From positions 1 to 64,000 of the forward strand of contig NZ_VWSD01000004.1 in the NCBI RefSeq assembly GCF_009829685.1: a stretch of DNA of 64,000 nt. The letters run 5' to 3'. Below are positions 10,623 through 19,031 of this stretch, in pieces; within the stretch, counting starts at the first letter, position 1, and every line of letters begins with the position of its first letter. Both the position numbers and the translations under genes were made by a program. The notes under the pieces were generated by a model, which did not search any database, was not told the origin of the DNA, and saw only the letters and a program-made list of their open reading frames with translations. The stretch comes from Cellulomonas citrea (GTDB taxonomy: Bacteria > Actinomycetota > Actinomycetes > Actinomycetales > Cellulomonadaceae).

Positions 10623-11839
10623 TTGCCGGCCTCCGTGTGGTGCGGGTTCTCCCAGATGACGGTGCCGCCCTGCCCGAGCCCGACGCACATCGCCGTGAGG
10701 CCGTAGCGGACCTCGGGGTGCTCGGCGAACTGGCGCGCGAGCTGGATCATGAGGCGCACGCCCGAGGAGGCCAGCGGGTGCCCGACGGCGATGGCCCCGC
10801 CGTAGGGGTTGACGCGGGGGTCGTCGTCGTCGATGCCGAACGCGTCGAGGAAGGACAGCACCTGGACCGCGAAGGCCTCGTTGAGCTCGAACAGCCCGAT
10901 GTCGTCGATGGTGAGCCCGGCACGGGCCAGCGCCTTGTGCGTCGAGGGCACCGGGCCGAGCCCCATGAGCTCGGGCTCGACCCCGGCGTAGGCGTAGGTG
11001 ACCAGCCGCATCCGCACCGGCAGCCCGAGCTCGACCGCGGTCGCCTCGTCGGCCAGCAGGCAGGCCGTCGCACCGTCGGTGAGCGGGGACGACGTGGCCG
11101 CGGTGACCCGACCCCCCGCGCGGAACGGGGTGGGCAGGTCGGCGATCGTCTCGAGCGTGGTGTCGGGACGCGGGGGTTCGTCGGCGGTCGCCAGGCCCCA
11201 GCCGCGCTCGGGGTCACGCAGCGCGACGGGCACCAGGTCGGGGTCGATCTTCCCGGCCGCGAGGGCGGCGGCGTAGCGCTGCTGGGAGGCAACGCCGAAG
11301 GCATCGGCCCGGGACCGGGTGAGCGCGGGGAACCGGTCGTGCAGGTTCTCCGCGGTGGCACCCATGGTGAGCGCGTCGGGGGCGACCAGGCGCTCGGCGA
11401 CGAACCGGGGGTTGGGCTCGAACTCGGCGCCGAGCGGGTGATGGCCCATGTGCTCGACGCCGCCCGCGACGACCACGTCCTGGGCGCCGGCGGCGATCCC
11501 GGAGGCGGTGGTGGTGACGGCGGTCATCGCGCCGGCGCACATCCGGTCGATCGCGTACCCGGGGACGGTCGTCGGCAGCCCGGCGAGCAGGCCGACGGTG
11601 CGTCCGAGCGTGAGGCCCTGGTCGCCGGACTGGCTGGTCGCGGCCAGGGCGACCTCGTCGACGCGGTGGGCGGGGAGCTCCGGGTGCCGGCGCAGCAGCT
11701 CGCGGACGCAGCGCACGGCGAGGTCGTCGGCGCGGGTGTGGGCGTACAGGCCGTCCTTGCGGGCCCGTCCGAACGGGGTGCGGACCCCGTCGACGAAGAC
11801 CACGGTGCGACCGTGCAACGGGGTGGCGGCGGGCGACAT
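10619..11839 (-). CDS. fadA: Acetyl-CoA C-acyltransferase (3-ketoacyl-CoA thiolase)
   Basis: A 406-residue thiolase that cleaves 3-ketoacyl-CoA in the last step of beta-oxidation. The nucleophilic Cys is in DRMCAGAMTAV (about residue 98). The GHP motif is AVGHPLASSGVR (about 350), and the second active-site Cys is in TAMCVGLGQGG near the C-terminus. FELNEAFAVQ is also typical. The start ATG at 11839 has a well-placed AGGAGG. It leads the fadA-fadB operon. A GTACC-TCG-GGTAC palindrome lies about 70 bp upstream and may be a repressor site. Confidence 0.95.
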   Translation of the reverse strand: MSPAATPLHGRTVVFVDGVRTPFGRARKDGLYAHTRADDLAVRCVRELLRRHPELPAHRVDEVALAATSQSGDQGLTLGRTVGLLAGLPTTVPGYAIDRMCAGAMTAVTTTASGIAAGAQDVVVAGGVEHMGHHPLGAEFEPNPRFVAERLVAPDALTMGATAENLHDRFPALTRSRADAFGVASQQRYAAALAAGKIDPDLVPVALRDPERGWGLATADEPPRPDTTLETIADLPTPFRAGGRVTAATSSPLTDGATACLLADEATAVELGLPVRMRLVTYAYAGVEPELMGLGPVPSTHKALARAGLTIDDIGLFELNEAFAVQVLSFLDAFGIDDDDPRVNPYGGAIAVGHPLASSGVRLMIQLARQFAEHPEVRYGLTAMCVGLGQGGTVIWENPHHTEAGK

Positions 11840-11909
11840 GCGGCCTCCTGGGACGTCGGTGTCCGGTGACAACGTACTGAAGAGTAACCGGGACCTTCGT
11901 CCTTTTCTA

Positions 11910-11922
11910 GTACCTCGGGTAC
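11910..11922. promoter_or_regulatory. Palindrome in the fadA / rnd intergenic region
   Basis: GTACCTCGGGTAC has perfect 5-bp arms around a 3-bp centre. It lies 71-83 bp upstream of the fadA start and just past the rnd stop. It is a candidate operator for the fad operon. Only the sequence symmetry and its position support this. Confidence 0.3.
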
Positions 11923-11940
11923 CAGAATCCTGCCGCGGGG

Positions 11941-13206
11941 TCAGCCGATGTCGGCCGGTGCCGCCAGGGCCTGCGCGAGCTCGTCCGCCAGCAGCTCCAC
12001 CTGCCACGGGCGGGCGCCCCCGGCCAGCAGGAAGTCGCCCACCGAGGCGGTGTCGAGCCCCGGAGGGGGGCTCCAGCACAGCCGGCGCAGCAGATCGGGC
12101 TGCAGCAGGTTCTCCGTCGGGACGTCGCGCTGCTCCGAGAGCCGGGTGACCACCGTCCTGGCCGCGGCCAGGCGCGCGGCCGCCTCGGGGTCGCGGTCGG
12201 CCCAAGTGCGCGGCGGCGGCGGGGCGTCCGTGCGCGGACCGCGCATCGGCGGCAGCGCGTCGTCGGGCAGCGCCAGGGCACGGTCGATCGCTGCCTGCCA
12301 CAGCGGCGCCCGCCGGTTCTGACCGCGGCCGGAGAACTCCGGGAGCGCCACGAGCTGGGCGACCGTGCGGGGCAGGGCCTGGGCGGCGGCGACGATCGCG
12401 CGGTCCGGCAGCACCCGCCCGGGGGAGATGTCGCGCTCCTGGGCGTTCTGCTCCCGGGTGAGCCACAGCTCGCGGGCCACCGCGAGCCGGCGCCGGTCAC
12501 GCACCGTGTGCAGCCCCGAGGCCCGACGCCACGGGTCGACCCGTGGTGGTCGGGCCGGAGCCGTCCGCTCGGCATCGAACTCCTGGGCCGCCCAGTCGGC
12601 CTTGCCCGCGACCTCGAGCTGTTCGGCGAGCCGGTCGCGCAGCTCGACGAGGACCTCCACGTCCAGGGCCGCGTACCGCAGCCAGTCGAGCGGCAGCGGG
12701 CGGGTCGACCAGTCGGCCGCGGAGTGCTCCTTGGCCAGGCCGCGGCCGAGCACCTGCGCCACCACCGCGGCCAGCCCCACGCGCTCGAAGCCGAGCAGCC
12801 GCGCGGCCAGCTCGGTGTCGAAGACCCGGGACGGCGTCAGCCCCACCTCGGCCAGGCACGGCAGGTCCTGGGAGGCGGCGTGCAGCACCCACTCGACCCC
12901 CGCGAGCGCCTCGCCCAGGGCCGACAGGTCGGGCAGCGCCGCCGGGTCGACGAGTGCCGTGCCGGCACCCTCGCGCCGCAGCTGCACCAGGTAGGCCCGC
13001 TGGCCGTACCGGTAGCCCGACGCCCGCTCCGCGTCGACCGCCACCGGACCGGTCCCTGCGGCGAACGCGGCGACCACCTGGGCGAGACGTTCGGGGGTGT
13101 CGACGACGTCGGGCACGCCGTCCGCGGGTTCGAGGAGCGGCACGACCGGGGGGACCGCCTCCGCCTCGTCCTGGGGCTGCGACGTCGGGGGCGTTCCGTT
13201 CTGCAC
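11941..13206 (-). CDS. rnd: Ribonuclease D (DEDDy 3'-5' exonuclease with HRDC domain)
   Basis: A 421-residue 3'-5' exoribonuclease involved in stable-RNA processing. The DEDDy motifs are visible: DAE in AVDAERASGYRYG (Exo I), LHAASQDLPCL with FDTELAARLLGF (Exo II), and YAALDVEVL with the Tyr/Asp pair (Exo III). An HRDC domain follows at about residues 225-310 (RRRLAVARELWLTREQ...). A further C-terminal HRDC-like helical region is typical of actinobacterial members. GTG at 13206 is preceded by TAGCGT at 6 nt, which suits a leaderless start. DUF3000 nearby is a common actinobacterial neighbour. Confidence 0.93.
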   Translation of the reverse strand: MQNGTPPTSQPQDEAEAVPPVVPLLEPADGVPDVVDTPERLAQVVAAFAAGTGPVAVDAERASGYRYGQRAYLVQLRREGAGTALVDPAALPDLSALGEALAGVEWVLHAASQDLPCLAEVGLTPSRVFDTELAARLLGFERVGLAAVVAQVLGRGLAKEHSAADWSTRPLPLDWLRYAALDVEVLVELRDRLAEQLEVAGKADWAAQEFDAERTAPARPPRVDPWRRASGLHTVRDRRRLAVARELWLTREQNAQERDISPGRVLPDRAIVAAAQALPRTVAQLVALPEFSGRGQNRRAPLWQAAIDRALALPDDALPPMRGPRTDAPPPPRTWADRDPEAAARLAAARTVVTRLSEQRDVPTENLLQPDLLRRLCWSPPPGLDTASVGDFLLAGGARPWQVELLADELAQALAAPADIG

Positions 13207-13212
13207 GGCCCC

Positions 13213-13218
13213 ACGCTA
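13213..13218 (-). promoter_or_regulatory. -10 element of rnd (TAGCGT), leaderless promoter
   Basis: On the minus strand TAGCGT is separated from the GTG start by 6 nt, with no ribosome binding site. The 124-bp gap to 13330 shows nothing else. Confidence 0.45.
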
Positions 13219-13330
13219 GGCCCGGCCCCACCGGGGGCGTGCGAGGCGTGCCGGGCCCAGGGCGAACCGGTCACGACCGGACGTCGAGGTGAGGGGAGCG
13301 GCGCACTGCGGGTCGAGGCGGCGTACGTCC

Positions 13331-13858
13331 CTACTGCAGCACGCCGGCCCGCAGCACCATGGCCACGAGCTCCGCCCGGTCGCCCGTGCCCAGCTTGCGG
13401 GAGATGCGCGCCAGATGGCTCTTCACCGTGAGCGCCGACAGGCCCAGGTCCTCGCCGATGAGCCGGTTGCTGCGCCCCTCGGCGACGAGGCGGAGCACAC
13501 CGAGCTCGCGCGCGGACAGCTCCGGCAGGCTCGGTCGAGGCCGGGTCTGCGGCACCTGCGCGGGGCGCACGAGGCTGGGCAGGAGCTGACCGGCGACCGC
13601 GCCGCGCACCCCGCCCGACAGCAGCACGGACAGCTCGTCACGGGACGCCCGTCGAGCCAGCACCACGGCGCGCGGTACCCCGCGTCGGCGGAGCGCGAAG
13701 AGGAGGGCCCGCCCCTCGCTGTCGGCGATGTCCTGGACGGTGACGCAGGACGGCGCTCGGGTGGGCTGCTCGGGGGCCGTCCGTGCGCTCGGGAGCGGAC
13801 GGCCGGCCCGGGCGGCGCCGTAGCGTCGTTCCGGTGTCTGCACTGGCTCGAAGGTCAC
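13331..13858 (-). CDS. LuxR-type helix-turn-helix regulator with atypical N-terminal domain
   Basis: A 175-residue protein ending in a NarL/LuxR HTH, LSARELGVLRLVAEGRSNRL...LTVKSHLARISRKLGTGDR (about residues 113-170). The region before it (about 40-100) has the hydrophobic pattern of a receiver-like fold (ALLFALRRRGVPRAVVL) but no obvious phospho-acceptor Asp/Lys set, so it is probably not a classical response regulator. No sensor kinase is adjacent. The GTG start at 13858 is the longest option, and the first 35 residues are low-complexity and may not be translated. Targets are unknown. Confidence 0.75.
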   Translation of the reverse strand: MTFEPVQTPERRYGAARAGRPLPSARTAPEQPTRAPSCVTVQDIADSEGRALLFALRRRGVPRAVVLARRASRDELSVLLSGGVRGAVAGQLLPSLVRPAQVPQTRPRPSLPELSARELGVLRLVAEGRSNRLIGEDLGLSALTVKSHLARISRKLGTGDRAELVAMVLRAGVLQ

Positions 13859-13898
13859 GTCAGTGTCATCGGCCGGGTGGCCGCGGGAGTGAAGGGTC

Positions 13899-14477
13899 TC
13901 AGGTCCTCGGGGTCAGGGCGACCACCCCATCGGGGAGCGGCGGGAGCCCGGCGGCGGTGCACAGCAGCGTGGTCCAGGCGACCAGGTGCGGGGCGAGGTC
14001 CTCGTCCCGGGCCGTCCAGGAGGCCCGGATCTCCAGCTCGGTCTGCTCCTCCCGCTCGGCCAACGACCCGAAGGTCTGCGAGAGCACCCGGGTCACCGTG
14101 CCGCCGGCCGCGTGCGGGTCCAGACCGGCGTGCTCGAGGGAGTCGAGGAACCAGCTCCAGGCCACCTCGGCCAGCAACGGGTCCGTGCCGACCTCCGGTT
14201 CCAGCGGGGCCCGCACGAGCGTGACGAGCCGGAAGCAGCCGTCCCACGCCTCCTGCCCGGCCGGGTCGTAGAGCACGACGAACCGGCCCGATGCCAGCTC
14301 GGTCGCCTCCACGGATCGACGGGCGGACCGCACCTCGGCGTTGAGCGCGGCGGAGAAGGGGGCGATCCGGGTCGGGCCCGGCACCTCGTCGAGCACCACC
14401 TCGGGCCGCACCGGCACCCCTCGCAACGTGCGGAGCGCGCGGACGAACTGCGCGGGGTTGTCCTCCGGGCGGCTCAC
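13899..14477 (-). CDS. DUF3000 domain-containing protein
   Basis: A 192-residue cytoplasmic protein of the actinobacterial DUF3000 family, recognisable by FRLVTLVRAPLEPEVGTDPLLAEVAWSW-type sequence and an ASWTARDEDLAPHL segment. No enzymatic motif is evident. The GTG start at 14477 is preceded by TACGCT at 6 nt. DUF3000 genes are commonly found beside ribonuclease D in actinobacteria, as here with one regulator gene between. Function is unknown. Confidence 0.85.
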   Translation of the reverse strand: MSRPEDNPAQFVRALRTLRGVPVRPEVVLDEVPGPTRIAPFSAALNAEVRSARRSVEATELASGRFVVLYDPAGQEAWDGCFRLVTLVRAPLEPEVGTDPLLAEVAWSWFLDSLEHAGLDPHAAGGTVTRVLSQTFGSLAEREEQTELEIRASWTARDEDLAPHLVAWTTLLCTAAGLPPLPDGVVALTPRT

Positions 14478-14483
14478 GGCGGC

Positions 14484-14489
14484 AGCGTA
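14484..14489 (-). promoter_or_regulatory. -10 element of the DUF3000 gene (TACGCT), leaderless promoter
   Basis: TACGCT on the minus strand lies 6 nt before the GTG start. The intergenic region up to 14593 also serves gnd in the other direction. Confidence 0.45.
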
Positions 14490-14593
14490 CGCACGGGCCC
14501 GCCCACCAGGTCCTCGGCGCGCCGGGTTACAGTGGCCGCTCGTCATGCGCGGCCGGCGAACCGGGTCGCGTCCGGTTGCTGGAGAGGACCCCG

Positions 14594-16039
14594 ATGGTCG
14601 AGCAGGACGGCGTGAAGGCCCAGATCGGTGTCACCGGGCTGGCGGTCATGGGGCGCAACCTGGCCCGCAACCTGGCCCGCCACGGGTACCGGGTCGCGCT
14701 GCACAACCGCAGCTGGGAGAAGACCGCCTCGCTCGTGGCCGAGCACGGCGACGAGGGCACCTTCGTGCCCGGTCGCACGATGGCCGACTTCGTCGCGTCC
14801 CTGGAGCGTCCGCGCACGGTGGTCGTCATGGTGAAGGCCGGCGCCGCGACCGATGCGGTGATCGACGAGCTCGTCGAGCTGCTGGAGCCGGGCGACATCG
14901 TCGTGGACGCCGGCAACGCGCACTTCCCGGACACCGCACGGCGCGAGCAGGCGCTGTCCGCACGCGGGCTGCACTTCGTCGGCACCGGGGTCTCCGGCGG
15001 TGAGGAGGGTGCGCTCAACGGGCCGTCGATCATGCCCGGTGGCACCCCCGAGTCGTACCGCACGCTCGGTCCGATGCTCGAGGCGATCTCCGCGAAGGTC
15101 GACGGTGTGCCGTGCTGCACGCACGTGGGCCCCGGTGCGGCCGGGCACTTCGTCAAGATGGTGCACAACGGCATCGAGTACGCCGACATGCAGCTCATCG
15201 CCGAGGCCTACGACCTGCTGCGCCAGGGGCTGGGCGCCGACGCCGCGCGGATCGCGGGCATCTTCGCCGACTGGAACACCGGCGACCTCGAGTCCTACCT
15301 CATCGAGATCACGGCCGACGTGCTCGCGCACACCGATCCGGTGACCGGTGCGGCGTTCGTCGACGTGGTGCTCGACCAGGCCGAGCAGAAGGGCACGGGC
15401 CGCTGGACCGTGCAGGCCGCGCTCGACCTGGGCGTCCCGGTCACCGGGATCGCGGAGGCGACCTTCGCCCGCGGCCTGTCGGGGTCGGTGCCGCAGCGGG
15501 CGGCCGGTGCGGGGCTGCCGGCCGACGTCGAGCCGTGGGCGGTGGCGGACGCCGAGGCGTTCGTCGCCGATGTGCGGGCCGCGCTGTACGCCTCGAAGGT
15601 GGTGGCCTACTCCCAGGGCTTCGAGCAGATCGCCGCCGGGTCGGCGCAGTTCGGCTGGGGTATCGACCGCGGTGCGATGGCGCGCATCTGGCGCGGCGGC
15701 TGCATCATCCGGGCCAAGTTCCTCGACCGGATCACGCAGGCCTATGCGCAGGACCCGGAGCTGCCGCTGCTCATCGCCGACCCGTACTTCGCGCGGGTCG
15801 TCGGCGACGGGCTGGCGGCGTGGCGTCGGGTGGTGGCTGCCGCGGTGACCCACGGTGTGCCGACCCCGGCGTTCTCCTCCTCGCTGGCGTACTACGACGG
15901 GGTGCGCGCCCCGCGGCTGCCGGCCGCGCTCATCCAGGCCCAGCGGGACTTCTTCGGGGCGCACACCTACCGGCGCACCGACCGCGACGGGGTGTTCCAC
16001 ACCGACTGGTCGGGCGACCGGGCCGAGCGCCAGGCCTGA
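14594..16039 (+). CDS. gnd: 6-phosphogluconate dehydrogenase, decarboxylating
   Basis: A 481-residue enzyme of the oxidative pentose-phosphate pathway that converts 6-phosphogluconate to ribulose 5-phosphate with NADP(H) and CO2. The N-terminal Rossmann segment is IGVTGLAVMGRNLARNLARHG. The substrate site appears as TGVSGGEEGALNGPSIMPGG and HVGPGAAGHFVKMVHNGIEY, and the C-terminal tail HTYRRTD...FHTDW is conserved. Length matches the long-chain family. I chose ATG at 14594 because GGAGAGG at 14581 is well spaced. A farther upstream start adds only six residues. Confidence 0.96.
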   Translation: MVEQDGVKAQIGVTGLAVMGRNLARNLARHGYRVALHNRSWEKTASLVAEHGDEGTFVPGRTMADFVASLERPRTVVVMVKAGAATDAVIDELVELLEPGDIVVDAGNAHFPDTARREQALSARGLHFVGTGVSGGEEGALNGPSIMPGGTPESYRTLGPMLEAISAKVDGVPCCTHVGPGAAGHFVKMVHNGIEYADMQLIAEAYDLLRQGLGADAARIAGIFADWNTGDLESYLIEITADVLAHTDPVTGAAFVDVVLDQAEQKGTGRWTVQAALDLGVPVTGIAEATFARGLSGSVPQRAAGAGLPADVEPWAVADAEAFVADVRAALYASKVVAYSQGFEQIAAGSAQFGWGIDRGAMARIWRGGCIIRAKFLDRITQAYAQDPELPLLIADPYFARVVGDGLAAWRRVVAAAVTHGVPTPAFSSSLAYYDGVRAPRLPAALIQAQRDFFGAHTYRRTDRDGVFHTDWSGDRAERQA

Positions 16040-16072
16040 GCCGGGCCGCAGACCGCGCGCCGCGGGGACGGG

Positions 16073-17086
16073 TCAGTGCCGTCCCCGCAGGGCGCGCAGC
16101 ACGCGCTTGCCGGCCGGCGCGGCCACGGTCCACAGCCGGTAGGTCGCGCCGAACGGGATGTCGATCGCGCCGACGAGGTGGTCCTCGTGATCGGCGAACG
16201 ACCGCTTGAAGGTCGAGATCCCGTCGTTGAGCAGGCCGTTCATGTCGTACTCGGTGAGCCCGCGGTCGGCCATCGCGCAGATCGCGGTCCACTTGAGCGA
16301 GAAGTTGGCGTGCAGCTCCTGGCCCTCCTGGCTTGCGCCGCCGTACAGCTCGAACGCGGTGCGGTCGGACGCCGCCAACCACAGGAGAGCCACCGGGCGG
16401 TCGCCGTCGAACGCGGCGAACACGGGGGAGTGCTCCGCGCCCAGCTCCGCGCGCACCCGCAGGTAGTACTCGTCGGGGTGCAGCGCGAACCCGGCCCGGG
16501 AGGCGACCTCGTGGTAGACGTCGAGGCAGGCGGGCAGCTCGGCGTCGGTGGCCTCGCGGTAGACCAGGTCGGTGCGTGCCGAGCGGCGGATCTGCTTGCG
16601 CGTCGTCTTGCTCATCGCCTGCTGCAGCTCGTCCGGCGTGCGGGTCAGGTCGAGGACGAGCGTGTCGGGCACGAGCACCCGCTGCGCGGCGGCCCGCGCC
16701 CCGGGGACGGCCAGCGTCGTGCCGGCGGGCCACTGCGGCTCGAGCGTGATCGCGGCACCACCGACGTGGCGGGCGGTCCAGTCGACGACGGCACCCGTGA
16801 CGGCGTCCCGGTCGGCGCCCTCGGCGAGCACCGGTCCGCGCGGCACGTAGCTCAGCCGGCGCAACGGCCACGGCAGCGCCCGGACCAGCACCTGCGCGGC
16901 GCCGACGACGGCGCCGTCCGCGCGCACCAGGATGCGGCGCGCCGTCCACGCGCCGGCCGACTTGACCTCGCCCCAGCCCCACAGCTGCAGCGGGTGCCCG
17001 CCGAGCGCCAGCACCTGGGTGTCCCAGGCGGCCCGGTCGGTCACCTCCTCGACGGTCATGGAGGCGGTCTGCGGGGAAGAAGGCAC
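16073..17086 (-). CDS. FemAB-type peptidoglycan interpeptide bridge / lipid II aminoacyltransferase
   Basis: A 337-residue FemABX-family protein with tandem GNAT-like folds. It has HPLQLWGWGEVK near the start, RRLSYVPRGPVL, a stretch around MSKTTRKQIRRSARTDL (about residues 170-190), FELYGGASQEGQELHANFSLKW, and YDMNGLLNDGISTFKRSF. Family members transfer amino acids from aminoacyl-tRNA to lipid-linked peptidoglycan precursors. The start is uncertain: GTG at 17086 follows TAGGGT by 7 nt, while an internal ATG at 17059 has no ribosome binding site. It diverges from a D-aspartate-ligase-like gene, supporting a cell-wall cross-bridge role. Confidence 0.85.
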   Translation of the reverse strand: MPSSPQTASMTVEEVTDRAAWDTQVLALGGHPLQLWGWGEVKSAGAWTARRILVRADGAVVGAAQVLVRALPWPLRRLSYVPRGPVLAEGADRDAVTGAVVDWTARHVGGAAITLEPQWPAGTTLAVPGARAAAQRVLVPDTLVLDLTRTPDELQQAMSKTTRKQIRRSARTDLVYREATDAELPACLDVYHEVASRAGFALHPDEYYLRVRAELGAEHSPVFAAFDGDRPVALLWLAASDRTAFELYGGASQEGQELHANFSLKWTAICAMADRGLTEYDMNGLLNDGISTFKRSFADHEDHLVGAIDIPFGATYRLWTVAAPAGKRVLRALRGRH

Positions 17087-17093
17087 GACGGCC

Positions 17094-17099
17094 ACCCTA
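17094..17099 (-). promoter_or_regulatory. -10 element of the FemAB gene (TAGGGT)
   Basis: TAGGGT on the minus strand is 7 nt from the GTG at 17086. This decides the start choice in favour of the longer form. The 109-bp divergent gap also contains TACGCT-like sequence near 17152 reading toward the ATP-grasp gene. Confidence 0.4.
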
Positions 17100-17195
17100 C
17101 CGAGCGGCCCGGGCGGGGGCGGCGGTGCACCCGGTCCCGGCGGTGCCAACTACGCTGGCAACGCCCGTCCACCCGACCCCCGGAGCCGGTCCCGC

Positions 17196-18452
17196 ATGCC
17201 TTCCGCCCCCGCCACCACCGATCTGCTGCCCGTCGCCGTCGGCGGTGACATCGGCGTCTACGCCTTCCTGCGTGCCTTCCACGAGGCCTACGGCTGCCCG
17301 GCGGTCGTCGTCTCCGCGGTGGCGACCCGGCCGATGCAGCGCTCGTCGTTCATCACCAACGTCGTGGTGCCGGGGATCGACGACGACCAGGTGCTGGTCG
17401 ACGCGCTCGAGACGATCGCCGCGCAGCACCCGGGGCGCACGCTCGTGCTGCTCACCAACACCGACTGGTTCGTGCGCGCCGTGGTGACGAACGCCGAGCG
17501 GCTCTCGGCGCACTACCTGCTGCCGTACTGCACGCAGCCGGTGCTCGACGAGGTGTCGAGCAAGGAGGGCTTCGCGGCGATCTGCGCGCGGCTCGACATC
17601 CCGACGCCGCGCACGGTGCCCGTCGACCTGGCGGCGCTGCGCGCGGCCGGCGGTCGGGCCGCGGTCGCGGACCTCGTCGTCGACCTCGACTTCCCCGTGG
17701 TGGCCAAGCCGTCGTCGAGCGCCGAGCACCACTACCTGCAGATGGCGGGCAAGAACAAGGTGGACCACCTCGACTCCCGGGCCGAGCTGGACGACCTGCT
17801 GGGCCGGCTGCTGGACGCCGGGTACACCGGCACCTACCTCGTGCAGGACCGCATCCCCGGCGACGAGACCCAGATGCGCTCGCTCACGGCCTACCGGGAC
17901 ACCCGCGGTGTCGTCACGCTGCTGGCCACCGGTCGGGTGCTGCTTGAGGAGCACACCCCCGGCACGCTCGGCATCCCCGCAGCGATCCTCACCGAGCCCT
18001 ACGAGGACGCGATGGACGCGGCGACCCGGTTCCTGGACGCCGCGGGCTACACGGGGTTCGCCAACTTCGACTACAAGCTGGACCCGCGCACCGGCCGGCA
18101 CGTGTACTTCGAGATGAACCCGCGCATCGGGCGCAACAACTACTACGTGACCGCCTCGGGGGCGAACCCGGCGCGGGCCGTCGTCGCCGACCTGGTCGAG
18201 AAGCACAGCACACCGGTCGTGCGCGGCACGCGTGAGGTGCTCTACTGCGTGGTCCCGTTCGACCTGCTGCTGCGGTACGTCACCGACCCGCAGCTGCGCA
18301 CCCGGCTGCGCCGCGCCCGGCGGGAGCACCGTCTGGTGCACCCGCTGCGGTACCGCGCCGACGCCGGTGCGGTGCGGCGGCTGCTGGTCGAGGGCATCAC
18401 GCAGGTCTACCGGCGCAAGTACCGCCAGTACTACCCGCGGCCGGTCGCCTGA
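17196..18452 (+). CDS. ATP-grasp carboxylate-amine ligase, D-aspartate ligase-like
   Basis: A 418-residue ATP-grasp enzyme whose overall layout matches Enterococcus faecium D-aspartate ligase (Asl). The N-terminal domain has PVAVGGDIGVYAFLRAFHEAYG. ATP-grasp motifs include FPVVAKPSSS, YLVQDRIPGDETQMRSL, YTGFANFDYKLDP and the metal-binding FEMNPRIGRNNYYV. Asl-type enzymes add a D-acidic residue to the peptidoglycan stem Lys or Orn to form the cross-bridge. The divergent FemAB gene supports a cell-wall role. The exact D-amino acid (Asp or Glu) cannot be read from sequence, and a generic dipeptide ligase is the alternative. Confidence 0.82.
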   Translation: MPSAPATTDLLPVAVGGDIGVYAFLRAFHEAYGCPAVVVSAVATRPMQRSSFITNVVVPGIDDDQVLVDALETIAAQHPGRTLVLLTNTDWFVRAVVTNAERLSAHYLLPYCTQPVLDEVSSKEGFAAICARLDIPTPRTVPVDLAALRAAGGRAAVADLVVDLDFPVVAKPSSSAEHHYLQMAGKNKVDHLDSRAELDDLLGRLLDAGYTGTYLVQDRIPGDETQMRSLTAYRDTRGVVTLLATGRVLLEEHTPGTLGIPAAILTEPYEDAMDAATRFLDAAGYTGFANFDYKLDPRTGRHVYFEMNPRIGRNNYYVTASGANPARAVVADLVEKHSTPVVRGTREVLYCVVPFDLLLRYVTDPQLRTRLRRARREHRLVHPLRYRADAGAVRRLLVEGITQVYRRKYRQYYPRPVA

Positions 18453-18479
18453 GGCACCGGCCGCGGGTCGCGCGGTCGC

Positions 18480-18965
18480 TCAGCCCAGCTCGGACGTCCC
18501 CGAGTACAGGTGCAGCACCGGCACCTTGAGCTCTTCGCGGGCCCGGGAGGCCCAGTCGGTGTGCAGCGTGTCCTCGACGAGGTGCGGGTAGGTCACGACG
18601 ACGACCTCACGCACGTCGGGGTCGGTGACGGCCGCGCGCAGCGCGGGCAGCGGGTCGTCCTGCGTCACCTCGCCGGAGGCCTCGCGGCCGGCGGCGGTGA
18701 GGGCCCCGAGCGTGCGGGTGAGCCGGTCGGACGCGGTGGCGCGGGCGCGGCTCGGGTCCGGCTCGTGGCCGGCGGCACGGCGCAGCGCGTCGCGCAGGTC
18801 CCCGAGGCCGAGCTCGTCGAGCACGGTGGCCAGCAGCGGCTGGTCGGTGTCGGCCGGGACGAGCACCCGGTAGACGAGGTCGTCCTCGGGGTGCAGCTCG
18901 AGCAGGTGCGCGACGTCGGCCTCGGCCAGGGAGTCCTCGGTGAGGACCACGATCGTGTCGGTCAT
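18480..18965 (-). CDS. Conserved hypothetical protein, possible nucleotide-binding alpha/beta fold
   Basis: A 161-residue cytoplasmic protein, MTDTIVVLTEDSLAEADVAHLL..., with alternating strand and helix patterns (VVVVTYPHLVEDTL, KVPVLHLYSG) that recall a Rossmann or universal-stress-like fold but without a recognised ATP-binding motif. ATG at 18965 lies 6 nt from a TACGCT -10. It diverges from zapE and converges with the ATP-grasp gene (27-bp gap). I do not recognise a named family with confidence. Confidence 0.75.
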   Translation of the reverse strand: MTDTIVVLTEDSLAEADVAHLLELHPEDDLVYRVLVPADTDQPLLATVLDELGLGDLRDALRRAAGHEPDPSRARATASDRLTRTLGALTAAGREASGEVTQDDPLPALRAAVTDPDVREVVVVTYPHLVEDTLHTDWASRAREELKVPVLHLYSGTSELG

Positions 18966-18971
18966 CCCTGC

Positions 18972-18977
18972 AGCGTA
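18972..18977 (-). promoter_or_regulatory. -10 element (TACGCT) of the 18480-18965 gene
   Basis: TACGCT on the minus strand is 6 nt from the ATG at 18965. No ribosome binding site is present. Confidence 0.45.
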
Positions 18978-19018
18978 TTGCCCGCAGAGCGGAGCGCCGC
19001 GCGGGTGTCGCGGTTTCG

Positions 19019-19024
19019 TATCCT
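19019..19024 (+). promoter_or_regulatory. -10 element of zapE (TATCCT), leaderless promoter
   Basis: TATCCT is followed by 7 nt and then GTG at 19032. This supports the GTG start over the longer upstream frame. Confidence 0.45.
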
Positions 19025-19031
19025 GAGGCCC

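Noticed and set aside
18510-19031. A plus-strand extension upstream of zapE opposite the 18.5-kb hypothetical gene
   Set aside because: The extension shows no ZapE similarity. GTG at 19032 has a -10 at 7 nt, and the minus-strand gene has its own promoter.
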